Part shown: positions 38,601 to 48,140 of the stretch, piece after piece
Numbering within the stretch: the first letter of the stretch is position 1
How the letters are laid out: each line of letters opens with the position of its first letter
Assembly: GCF_019399895.1 (NCBI RefSeq)
Contig: NC_091877.1
Span: forward strand, 930,001-994,000
Length of the DNA: 64,000 nt
Source: Cardiocondyla obscurior
Lineage: Eukaryota; Arthropoda; Insecta; Hymenoptera; Formicidae
Reading direction: 5' to 3'
Notes under the pieces: generated by a model
What the model saw: the letters and a program-made list of their open reading frames with translations, nothing else
Databases searched by the model: none
What the model was told of the DNA's origin: nothing
Position numbers and translations under genes: made by a program

Positions 38601-41600
38601 GCGGGGTGAGATTAATTTCTGCACAGTTTTCCGAAACGTAAGTTCGAGCCAGCGAGCCGTGCAAACGTCCAAGACACGCGTGCGGAGGCACATTCGCGGA
38701 GGAGTGCAACAGAATAATCGCGGGGCGGCGTCGCGGCGCATAAACAGGCGGTTAAATGCGTCGTTAGCGGTACAGCTCCGCCGAGAGGTGCGCGATTTCC
38801 TCGGCAGCTTCATATTTACCCCCGCAACGTGTAATCGCGCTAAATCGTCGCGCGCTACTTTTTGCGGGCCGCTCGAAACGGCGGCATCGGATCCAGGCTC
38901 GTTTCTCGCGCTAGGAACCCAACGCCGCGGCCCTATGCGGTAAGAAATGCATAAATATTTCAAACAAGCCGCTGCACTTGAAGTCGCACGTACCGCACCA
39001 TGCACGCGCGCAGGCGGCGCTTATAATTTTTCCACCAAGTCAAACACGATTCTTTATGCAGGACGCTCTCGTCGTACGACGATTATTACGAAACTCTAAC
39101 TTTTCCGTATGCACTTTTGAACCGTCGCCGCGACCTGGCGACTATATACCTACGCGGATAAAAAATAGAAGGCGCGGTGAGTGTCGCAAGAAAAGTCGTC
39201 GGTGCCTCGGTCTTTTTGAATCGTCTCTTTGAATTAGATTCGCGCCGCGGTAAAAAGAAACGCGCGGAGCTCTCGCAGATTAATTCGGCGAAATCTCGCG
39301 TAAAATTTTGTTTCCTCCTAACGGGGCGGTTGTTCAACTGCGTTCGTTTCGAGCTCCTACTCCCGGATAGTTGTAAAATTATTCCCATTGCAAACCGGAG
39401 AATAATAATTAACGCCGCGTTATCAAAGTAATTCACCGTTGTTGCCGTTATTGTTGCTGCCGCCGCGAATGTTTGTTTCAAAATTTACGCTCGTCATTAT
39501 TGCAACCTTTTGATCAAATGTTTCATCATAATTACATTCGCGATGAAAGGCATCTATCAATCAATTAAGATACCGACCGCCGCTACGTAATTACTCTCTA
39601 CCGAAATTCACGCTCTTCGGATTTGGCTTTTCGGGAAAGCGATGCGGTACATACACCCGTAGTCGAGATGCATCGGCGTCGCGTCGCCTGGTCGTAAATA
39701 AAGCGAGTCGAGCGAGCGCGCGGCGACGAGAGCGTATTTGTCCGCGATTGATTTCTCGCTGGTAATCGACGTCGGACCGACCACTCTCTCTCCGCCGCGA
39801 AAGAGGTAGATAGATAACCCAGATAGACCGAAGCGGGAAGAGAGAGAGAGAGAGAGATAAAGGGAGTAAAGCCCCTTTCCTTCTTCGTGGCCGAACGGAT
39901 GTTACAGTCCGCAAATGGATACCTATTGCCGCACACACGCACGTATGGGGTACGTCGTACTTTTAAATACCCTCGGACAAGGGGGCGGGTTCGGTAGCGG
40001 GAAAGAGAGAAAGAGATAAAAGGCCCCGGAGAGAGAATCGATGCCCGACACCAGAAGCGCCCTGGGATCAAACAGACGGGGTAATGGAATACCCACCCCC
40101 TTTTCCTTTTCCTCCGACACCGTTTTTCCTCGTCGCCTTACCAGCCCTTGTAATAGAGTCCGCGGAAGCCCGAGAGGGCCGCGCGACGATGCGATCAGTC
40201 GTCCGGTAAATAACCGTCGCGCCGTCATCGCGGGGCTGCGCTATTTCCGCTACTATGCTGGTTGCGAGAGACTCGTGAAATGCGCCGAGGAAGGGCACTC
40301 GCGTCTCGCGGCTCGCCTCGCGGAAAGAAAATTTTAATTGAAAGCTTTCGACGAGAGAAAAGGAAAGAAGAAAAAGAAAAGAAAGAAAAAAACCGAGAGA
40401 AAGAGAGAGGACTCGAACACGCTTTCGTACTCGCTAACTTTTTTTGGCGAGGAAGCGAGAAGCCAACTCGAGGAAACTTGGGCAAAAAAAGGCGACCTGA
40501 CTGGACCATGGCGAGACTTATTGACTGCACTAATCGCGTGTTATACGTCATCGTTATAAAGGGAACAAAGGGTTTCGATTTGCTGTTCATAATTATCAAT
40601 TTCTCTCACGTTACGATTCATATCTCGACGTCGTCTCTTTTTATCTCGCTTTTACCCTGATAAATCTTTAGATTCTAATTGAATGCGTATCAGTCGTCGC
40701 TTATATTTTAATTTATTTTGCAAATATAAATATTACCATACGCATCGCGTATAAAGATTTAACACGCAGTCAATAAAAAGCACGTTATAACAGCACTAAT
40801 AACGCTCCCTCCGAATTTACGGCCGAATTTCCGTTCTAAATTTTATCACGCTCATCTCTATGCGCCGCAGTGGGTGCAATTAAAATCTTGGTTGTAACGG
40901 TTACTTTGTAACGCGAATAAGCAAGGCGGTGAATATCGTATGCGTCGTGGCGCACGCAGTTTATTAACGGGAATGATGAGGGAGTTTCGGATCCGCGCGA
41001 GCGGCGGAGGGGAGAAAAAAAGAAGAATTCACGCGGAAAGAGGGCGAGAGAATTTCCGGTTCTTGCGGAATCTAAGCAGATACGCGGCGGCGAAAGGGGA
41101 GGAAGGGGGGAATTTACGTAAATTTTACATTCCGGCGTTACCGGGAGCCGGGAGAGCCTTCATCCGGCGCGCGATAGCGAGCTCTGATTACCATTCATGG
41201 TAAATAGGTATGACGCTCCGATCCGTCGAGCACCGCGTTATCAATCCGTTCCATCATCCCCAGATATTCTTCCGACTTCCGCAAGATTGCGAGACGTCCA
41301 ATTCTGAACGTGGCCCATGAAGGGTCGAATCGCAAAAGTTCTTTTCATTTTTTTTCTTTTTTTTTTCTTACCGTCACTCGTGAGACTCAACAAACGGAAA
41401 TATCTCTAAATAACTGAATAATTTCTGTATTAATCGACGATCATTTGTAAGCGCCATAATCTCTCTAATAATCGGAGCGTAATCAGCACAAAATTGCCGC
41501 GTATCAGCAGCGCCGAACAATAATTTTGTAAACAATTAATGCATTATAATAAATGGTACTAATTAACGATAATCGCCCGGCGTGCGTAATCGTAGATTAA

Positions 41601-42780
41601 CGGATTAATTAACTTATAGATCGCCGCTCCGCGTTTAGTCTGTTTCGTCTATTCTCATTCCGCCTCCCTTATCGAGGGATCGCGTTACGTAAAACGGGGG
41701 CGCGTTCGAGCGCTCGCTCGCGTTTGAGAGCCGGGTGTTTGAGCCTCGGTTATAAAAAAAAAAAAAGGGGATCTCTCGCGTTGTGCGTTTGAAGTCGCGC
41801 GATTTACCTTGCCGCGTGTAAATCGGAGCGTGCAAATAAATTAGACGGAAAAGCGAGTAAATGAAACCGAATGCGGTAGCCCCCGGTGCGACGGTTTGTC
41901 GGCACGGGCTTCGATTGCGAAACGGGCGTGCTTAAAACGCCACGCGACGTAGAGGCGGTGGGGAACGGTGTGTACCGGAAAAATCATAAACGCGAAGCGG
42001 CGGAGGCGACGACTAATACCTGTCGTCGATGGTGCGCCACGTCTTTTACGATCGACGCCTAGGCCATGAAACCTAGCCCGGGTTTCGACGAGCAAACAAA
42101 CGCGCAACGGGCAGCGAAGCGGCCAATATCATCAATAAAGCCCCATCGCGATAAAACCGTCCCGGCGCGAAAGCGCCGCCTTTAATAATATAGATTATGT
42201 TTACGCGGTTCACGCTGTACAATGGATAATATATAGGACGATTTACAATGCTGACGTAACTATAACGGCCGTATAAACGCGCGATAGTTACGGCGGTGTC
42301 GACATTATATCTCGCCTATCGACCGTCTTCCGTAATTTCCATATCGTATTTTCCCACGATCAAATTAAAAACTCGCCCGTTTATTCCATTCCGCCTGTTA
42401 TTATTCCCTGTCGTCGCGGCGGGTGTAGGAAATGGTCGATATTTTTGCACGGGGAAGCAAGAGAGGGGAAGGGAAATGGGCGACCAGCGTAGGCCGGAAT
42501 AAGCGCCGGAGTGAAGGGACTTAATCGCCTGCGGATCGCCGGTGACTTCTGAATCTCTCTCTCCGCAATTTCTCTCTCTCGGAGGAACGACCGTTTGGGA
42601 AGCGCGACGCGTACCGTCGAGCGTAACTTCAAAAAGGTGGTACCTTTTGAAGCCGTCCATCGAGAGTGACGTGGTATCTTCACTCCCGCGAGTGGGACTT
42701 CAAAGAGGTGGTTCCAGGGCGAAACTCGATTGGCCGGCTAAAAAACCCCGAATGCGAAACCCCTTCCTCCCCCCGTCGCT
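35606..42780. other. Non-coding stretch, CpG-rich
   Basis: No gene is supported. A GC-rich patch lies at 35610-36100, where frames stay open on several strands. A (GA)n run lies at about 39838-39857 and a purine tract at about 40335-40415. The long minus-strand frames at 38418-39005 and 39598-40071 have no recognisable domain. Confidence 0.55.
37943..37972 (+). repeat. Short dispersed element, second copy
   Basis: It matches 31870-31897: ACGTTCGAATCC, then CGACCGACCTGCG with a slightly longer spacer. The flanks are unrelated. Confidence 0.4.
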
Positions 42781-42782
42781 CG

Positions 42783-42813
<31 letters not shown>

Positions 42814-42884
42814 CAGAAAGAGATAAATGAGAGAAAGAGAAATAGAGGGGGAAAGAGAATGCAAAAAAAAAAAAAAAAAAAAAA
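42783..42884 (+). repeat. Two poly(A) runs in a polypurine tract
   Basis: A29 at 42783-42811 and A22 at 42863-42884 are separated by a GA-rich purine stretch. The whole segment is almost free of pyrimidines. No retrocopy body or target-site duplication was seen beside either run. Confidence 0.9.
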
Positions 42885-42885
42885 C

Positions 42886-43330
42886 GCGCGGTTGGATGCG
42901 GGGTACAGCTGGAAGGAGGATCCACCTGGCGATGACACGGGGCCGCGCGGCTCGTATCCTCTCTCACTCGCTCGCGTTCTACCTGCGTGCGCCCATTGAC
43001 GCTGCGCTCGCCGCGAGGCAACAATGCCAAATCACCGGATACGTCGCATCCGCAAAACTGATCGCTCGGCGGCCGGAATTTCCGCCCGGCCTCCGCTCGA
43101 CTCCCCTCGACCCCCGCTAGCCCTTTTCCCGCGTGTTGCGCGACGTGTGTGCGGGCGGGCGCGTTGTACCTGCGTGCATGGCCGCTCTAGGGTGAACACG
43201 CCGAGGCGAATTAGAATCATCGACCGGCACGGCGCGGCCGGGGCGCGCAGCGAGACGGGCAGGGTGTATCATGAGATCCGGCCGGGCGCGGATTTCACGC
43301 CTCGTGCCGCCGATAAAGGCTTGCGAGAGC
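42886..43330. other. GC-rich patch
   Basis: GC- and CpG-rich sequence with open frames on both strands but no recognisable protein. It could be a CpG-rich regulatory region; nothing decides it. Confidence 0.4.
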
Positions 43331-43333
43331 GAA

Positions 43334-43455
43334 TTTTAGGCGCGTCGATTTACGGTGCGTCCACGTTTTAGGCGCGCCAATTTCGAGGTCCCCGTCGATT
43401 ATCGGGGAAAGGGCGGGCTAGAACTCTCGCCGCGGATTTCAGGCGCGCCAATTTC
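43334..43455 (+). repeat. Three copies of a TTTYAGGCGCGYCRATTT motif
   Basis: The copies lie at 43334-43351, 43366-43384 and 43437-43455, all in the same orientation. The second and third share AGGCGCGCCAATTTC exactly. Spacings between starts are 32 and 71 nt, so this is not a simple tandem array. It may be a cluster of sites for one DNA-binding protein; that is inference. Confidence 0.7.
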
Positions 43456-43847
43456 ACACACGCTTGGTTCCTACGCGTGGAGCAAATTTTCGGGCTTGCG
43501 CGAGACCGGCTCGAATAGTTCGTTACATTAACGAGTGCGTATAAAAAATTGGTCCCCCACAGGCAAATTTCACAGCTAACGTTATTAAATTTCAAAGCAC
43601 ACGCGCGGGCGTTTCGTAAAAATACAGGCGTGCGCGCTCTGTTCGCCCGTCTGATATCCAGTTTCGCTAACCGGTTCGTATTGCTCTTTGAAAGTTTCCC
43701 CCAAACAGATATATTTTTAATTTAAAATATATTTTCGGAACTTAATTTGAAATTATTTTTTCTCTTTGCGGCGTAAAACGCGGGCGCGATCGGACGCGGA
43801 AATATTATGGGCTTTTGCAAATGGTAAAAAGATCGTAAAACGCCAAG

Positions 43848-43938
43848 TTAATATTGTTGCGTGGCGTTTTAATAGTCGAGTAAATCAGAAGCATAAATCA
43901 ATGAGATTGGCGGAATTAAAAGTGCAGGCGAGCGGCGA
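43848..43938 (+). repeat. Paired element E1, upstream of copy B
   Basis: The core at 43856-43900 aligns to 50475-50517 with 5 substitutions and one 2-nt indel. It shares GTTGCG, GGCGTT, AATAGTC, CAGAAG and ATAAATCA in order. A downstream GCAGGCGAGCG (43924-43934) also recurs, but at a different spacing. A 108-codon open frame (43766-44092) covers E1, yet E2 has a stop in the matching frame, so coding is unlikely. Confidence 0.6.
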
Positions 43939-44945
43939 TTTTTTAAGCACGGCGCATACGCACGCGATTAGGAAACGGCCCTTCGACCGTTACGACAAGC
44001 TTAATCTCATCGCGAATTATATTTCGCCGGGCATTCCTTTATACTTTGTGAAAATTACCGGAATGCAGGATTGCATTTCCGGCTGTCAGTGAATTAACAT
44101 AAAATCTGCTTTTGTAATCAAAATTGACTCCACAATGGAAATCCAGTTATCTAAATTCGGCTGCAACGTAATTGCTGCTGAAAACGGCGAGCAAAATCGC
44201 ATTTCCTCAAACACAACAATGTAATAAAATTAATTACGTAATACAATAAGAATTAATCGAAGCTAAAATAGCCCGGCGGACGAACGGAAATTCTGTATTT
44301 TGTCATTTGAAGGTTTAAATAGTCGGAATGAGCTTAAATACAGTCGCGCCGATGTCTTCCTTATCTTATTTAGGTTCCAAACGATCCCGCGGCTAATCGA
44401 ATACAATCAATATCTCACCGAAAAAGGCCGATCGACGTGGAAATAAGGGTTAAGGATAACAGTGTAAAGGTTTACGCTCGATGTGCGCCCGATTGCCGGA
44501 TAAAACCGCGCGGCGAGATTCCTATCTATACGGGACGCAATCATGTTCGCTCGCGAGTAAGTATCAGAGATATACGAGCGGGTTGTACACGGGGTGTTCA
44601 ACAACGACATTACGCCGTAACTTTGCGATTTGATGCCGGACGAAAAATACCGGACCACCGACGCGCGTCGATGCGATCTCGATCGTATTTTTCCATCTTT
44701 ATATGGGATTTAAATCTGAGGGAGGAGAAAGAGGAGAAAAAAAAAAAAAACCCAACGGAGAAAAAGCGACGCGCGACAGAATTTTAATCGTTTACAGAAT
44801 CTTGGGTAAAATAAAAAGAAACAAAGCGGGTAGTAAATTGTACCTCGGCGCGCGATTGTTAAGACATTAATTATTATTTTTTTTTTTAATCAGTTTCAGC
44901 GTAACGCGGGGTTCATTGTTGAAATTAATGCTAATCTCGAGGGAA

Positions 44946-44988
44946 GGGCTCTCGACGTATTGCCCGATGTGCACACCCTCGAGAGCCC
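44946..44988 (+). other. Perfect 10-bp inverted repeat
   Basis: GGGCTCTCGA (44946-44955) and TCGAGAGCCC (44979-44988) flank a 23-nt loop. The stem is too short for an animal pre-microRNA. With this loop length one or two such pairs are expected by chance in the window. Confidence 0.45.
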
Positions 44989-45479
44989 GCAGGTCGCGCT
45001 CGGAAAAACTGTAACTACTCGCGGTACCCAATTAAGCGAAAATCATACCGTCGCGTCGCTCGCGGGGTATCCGTCTTTCACCTGACACATTCCATCTCCC
45101 CCTGCTATTTTCCTTTTTTTTTTTTTTACGGAGCATAAAAGATTTTTACGGCGCGTATCCCGGGGAAGCTGCTACGGGATTAAATTAAATATTATCGTCG
45201 AACGAGGAAAGGAACACGACGCCGAGTTCCGGCGCGGCGCGTCAGATATCCGAGAGGAATATATGCGCGTCGCGGATAAAAGCTTCAACTCGGATGAAAG
45301 CACGAGGCTTTGAGAGTTCCAGCTATCTCGTGAGTCGGATTGCCGGGTGAAATCGCGTGCGGCCAATCGAGTCCGCGATTAAATATTTCAGATACAGGTA
45401 ACGTGCGCACAGAAAAGTAGATATGTATGTAGAAAATATATATATTGTATATATGCAATGTGTATATGTTATAATATAA

Positions 45480-45482
<3 letters not shown>

Positions 45483-45521
<39 letters not shown>
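45483..45521 (+). repeat. (TA)n microsatellite
   Basis: About 19 perfect TA units, flanked by further TA-rich sequence from 45430 to 45560. Such runs are usually highly polymorphic. Confidence 0.95.
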
Positions 45522-45527
<6 letters not shown>

Positions 45528-47643
45528 TACATATATATTACATATCTATATACGTCCACATGTTCGCATATATGTTGCACGTATACGGAGAGATGCAAGA
45601 TTATATAGTGCCTATGTCTCAGAGCAAGGATAGATACTTCGAAAATTATTCAGGGAACTGTCACAAGTTGAGAACTCGTGTAATACATATATTATAAGGC
45701 CCTTTGTTTCTCGGATCCAATCTCGCAGTGCTAGTTGGTTGCACAAGGGCCGTTTGAACGGGCTAGATATAAACGAGCATCCCCTCTGTGCGAAGGAATC
45801 CAAAAAGATTTTCGTATTTGCCAAAGGTACACCGTGAGTCGGATGCGCGCTAACTGGCCGGATTAAATCTCGATTGATCGCGGGGGAAGCGGCACGATTC
45901 CGCAGGCAAAATGGACGATTTGATGACTGCGTAGTGAAACTGGCGCTGTTTGGCGATCCGTGCGGCTTGTCGAATTCGTAAAATTGAGCTGTTGTCACGC
46001 GTCGATTCCAATATACGAGAAAGCTATTGAAACAGATCAAAAAATAATACACATTATTTCGTATGTCGAGTCGAGATGACGTAAAACGTTATGTGCCTTT
46101 TTTTCTTTTTTTTTTCAGGCGGCCGAAATTTATTTCAGAAATTACGTACGCGTTCTTATAAGCGTGAACATAAAAACCCCGTCCGTCCGTTTAAATACCC
46201 GTCTTCGGTAAATTACAGCTGCAACATTTCCGCGTATTGATATGCATATCGATACGAAATAATTTTTATATATTATCGCGTGTTTTGTTCGATAAAATAC
46301 AACTCGGAAGGTAAAACATTTCCCTCTTATAATTAGTATAACGTGTAGATCATTCTGACGTTCTCTTATTCCTATCAGTATGCACATTTGACGTTTTTCG
46401 AAAATAAAACCAAGCGCTCTGAAGCGCGAGATTAAATAAAACGCATAGGTGTATTGCGTGATATTTTAATCACCATGACAGCTGACGAATTTCATTCCGA
46501 ATTCTCCGGCTCGAGAACTCGCTTCTATTAAATGATATAAATGTAATTCATTTAGTTACTCTATATTTTTCTCTCTTCTTTGATACTAAGGCAAACATAT
46601 TTTTAGTTACTTTTTTTTTCATTTTTTTTTGTACTAATAATTTGTGTGCAAAATAAATTCAGCTTTTGTCGCATATGCCGTATGTTTACTTTAATTCTTT
46701 TCGTCTCCCGAATACTTTTTCGGTAAGATTTCGTAAAATACTGCACTTGATAAAACACTCCAATGGGTTTTGCTGAATTAAAAAACGAGAAATTTTAAAA
46801 ATAAACTGTGCGGAAAGCCTGCAGAGAGAAAGAGAGAGAGATTCGTACGCGATACGGACGGGAAAGCGGACGAAAACTATTTTATTTCATCAATTTTTCG
46901 GTTACACGCAATTCGCGGTCGGTGGTATCTTTTCCTTGTGAAACCGCTCTCGTTTGCCCAGTACCATCCTTTGACTGACAAGTGGGCAAACTTCCATTTG
47001 TATTGTTGCCCGCACCACGTGCTTCTCGACATTTTATTTTACGGGCCATTTAAATATATAACACTCGGTCGACGCTTCAACTTCGTCTAACCATTTATTT
47101 CTACCGTTTCCCTAATATTCACCTCGCGGTAACAATCGAAGCCCTTCGACGATCCGGTATCGACAGGGAGCAATTTCTATCGTCGTTAAGTCTCGGCTCG
47201 GTGGCCGGTCTTTGTCTGGAAATGCAAATTTGTCCGCGTCGGCCGCATCGGTGCTCGACGAAAAATTCGCTCTTATACAACGCAACAGGTAACTAGCATA
47301 ATTAACAAATTAACGTCGGCCGACGACGAGATATGATTAGGCGCGCCATCCGGTCGCGTTTCCCATTTTTCAGCGAAGGTTAAAGTCGCACAAAAGAGCA
47401 AGGGCCTTCACGCGCCTCTGCCTCGCGTTCGTCAGGATAAAAATCGCGAATTGTGTTATATCTTTTTTTGCAATTTATATTCGGTATTAAAAATTTTGTG
47501 TAACACGTTGAATCGTGTAGAGGTTAGAGAGAAGTAGTCAGAGGGGGAGGAGTAGAGGATGAGCGCTGAGATCTTTTGAAATAATACTTAGACTAAATAC
47601 TTGGAGCATACAATTAAATTTTATTTTTCTTTTTTTGTTACAG

Positions 47644-47959
47644 ATCGACGCTGCTGCATCCACCGCCGTCAACAAAAGTGTCGTTACCGCCGAAACTAAT
47701 AATTATACGAACTGTAGCCGGTTCGTCGGTCGTTCCGGGAGTTCCGTATAGTATCCGGGCGTAATTTTTTCCGTGGCTTCATTCCAAACGCGAGTGCCGG
47801 ACAGGAACGCGCGAAAGTGATTGGTAATTTTCGCGATTGTAAAATCACGGTCGGGGTGTTCGCGAGTGACTTGTGCGCGGAAGGATGGCTCGACACGTCC
47901 CATCTGAGAGGAGGAGCAGGCCCGGGACGGGCATCCTGCATCGGCGGAGCAACTTTTAG
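47644..47959 (+). ncRNA. Candidate exon B1, second copy of exon A1
   Basis: A strong T-rich tract ending TTGTTACAG at 47643 precedes it, and the donor TTAG|GTGAGA starts at 47960. The exon is 316 nt. It aligns to exon A1 from 47701 to about 47762 and again from about 47859 to its end; the stretch between has diverged. In phase 0 it is open for 38 codons and then meets a TAG. Exon lengths differ between copies (294 and 316 nt), so reading frame is not kept. The 3' 100 nt and the start of the intron are the best conserved part. I do not recognise a family. The favoured reading is an exon of a non-coding RNA, related to copy A by segmental or exon duplication. Confidence 0.5.
47885..47959 (+). 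CDS. Candidate 24-residue small ORF in exon B1
   Basis: ATG at 47885 and TAG at 47957-47959, with the stop directly at the donor as in copy A. The peptide differs from copy A at two residues (Trp to Arg and Ser to Phe) and is rich in arginine. Two of three nucleotide changes alter the protein, which gives no support for selection on the peptide. It is listed because start, length and stop are all kept. Confidence 0.15.
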   Translation: MARHVPSERRSRPGTGILHRRSNF

Positions 47960-48094
47960 GTGAGAAGTAATTCTTTAAATAAAATCATTATTAAATTAAA
48001 TTAAAAATTAAAAATAAAATTTTTACTTTTTTTTAAATTAATTTTATTAATTAATTCACATGTCTACATTAATTTTTTTCTTTTTATGTTACAG
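47960..48094 (+). other. Candidate intron of copy B, 135 nt
   Basis: It runs from GTGAGA to an acceptor ending TTATGTTACAG. The last 37 nt are identical to the copy A intron end. The extra 16 nt lie in an A/T-only middle section. Confidence 0.5.
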
Positions 48095-48138
48095 TCACCG
48101 GCTGAATTCTTCAACTCCGCTGAAGTTCATGCAGATCG
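48095..48138 (+). ncRNA. Candidate exon B2, second copy of exon A2
   Basis: This 44-nt exon follows the acceptor at 48094 and ends at a strong donor CG|GTAAGT (GT at 48139). It shares 24 identical nt (48104-48127) with exon A2 and then diverges and gains two bases. The 2-nt length difference shifts any frame downstream, again pointing away from a conserved protein. The next exon, if any, was not found. Confidence 0.45.
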
Positions 48139-48140
48139 GT

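Larger units (their letters stand above)
43939..47600. other. Non-coding stretch upstream of copy B
   Basis: No gene is supported. It contains a 10-bp inverted repeat (44946-44988), a (TA)n microsatellite, AT-rich DNA from about 46380 to 46800, and an acceptor-like T-rich tract ending CAG at 46118 without a convincing paired donor. Confidence 0.55.
4118..48138 (+). ncRNA. Hypothetical single transcription unit joining exons C, A1, A2, B1, B2
   Basis: All candidate exons lie on the + strand and each ends in a usable donor. They could therefore belong to one gene with a 42.9-kb intron from 4781 to 47643. Tandem exon duplication inside a long gene is a known mode of gene growth. Equally, A and B could be two separate paralogous units, each with its own promoter. 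No polyadenylation site or terminal exon was identified, and B2 also ends in a strong donor (GTAAGT), so the 3' end would lie beyond 48138. The model rests on splice motifs and duplication alone. Confidence 0.2.

Noticed and set aside
43766..44092. 108-codon frame over element E1
   Set aside because: The related element E2 has a stop in the corresponding frame, so the shared sequence is not conserved as protein.
46100..46207. Possible exon after the T-rich acceptor at 46118
   Set aside because: The acceptor looks good but the only nearby donor is weak, and no duplicate or conserved block supports it.
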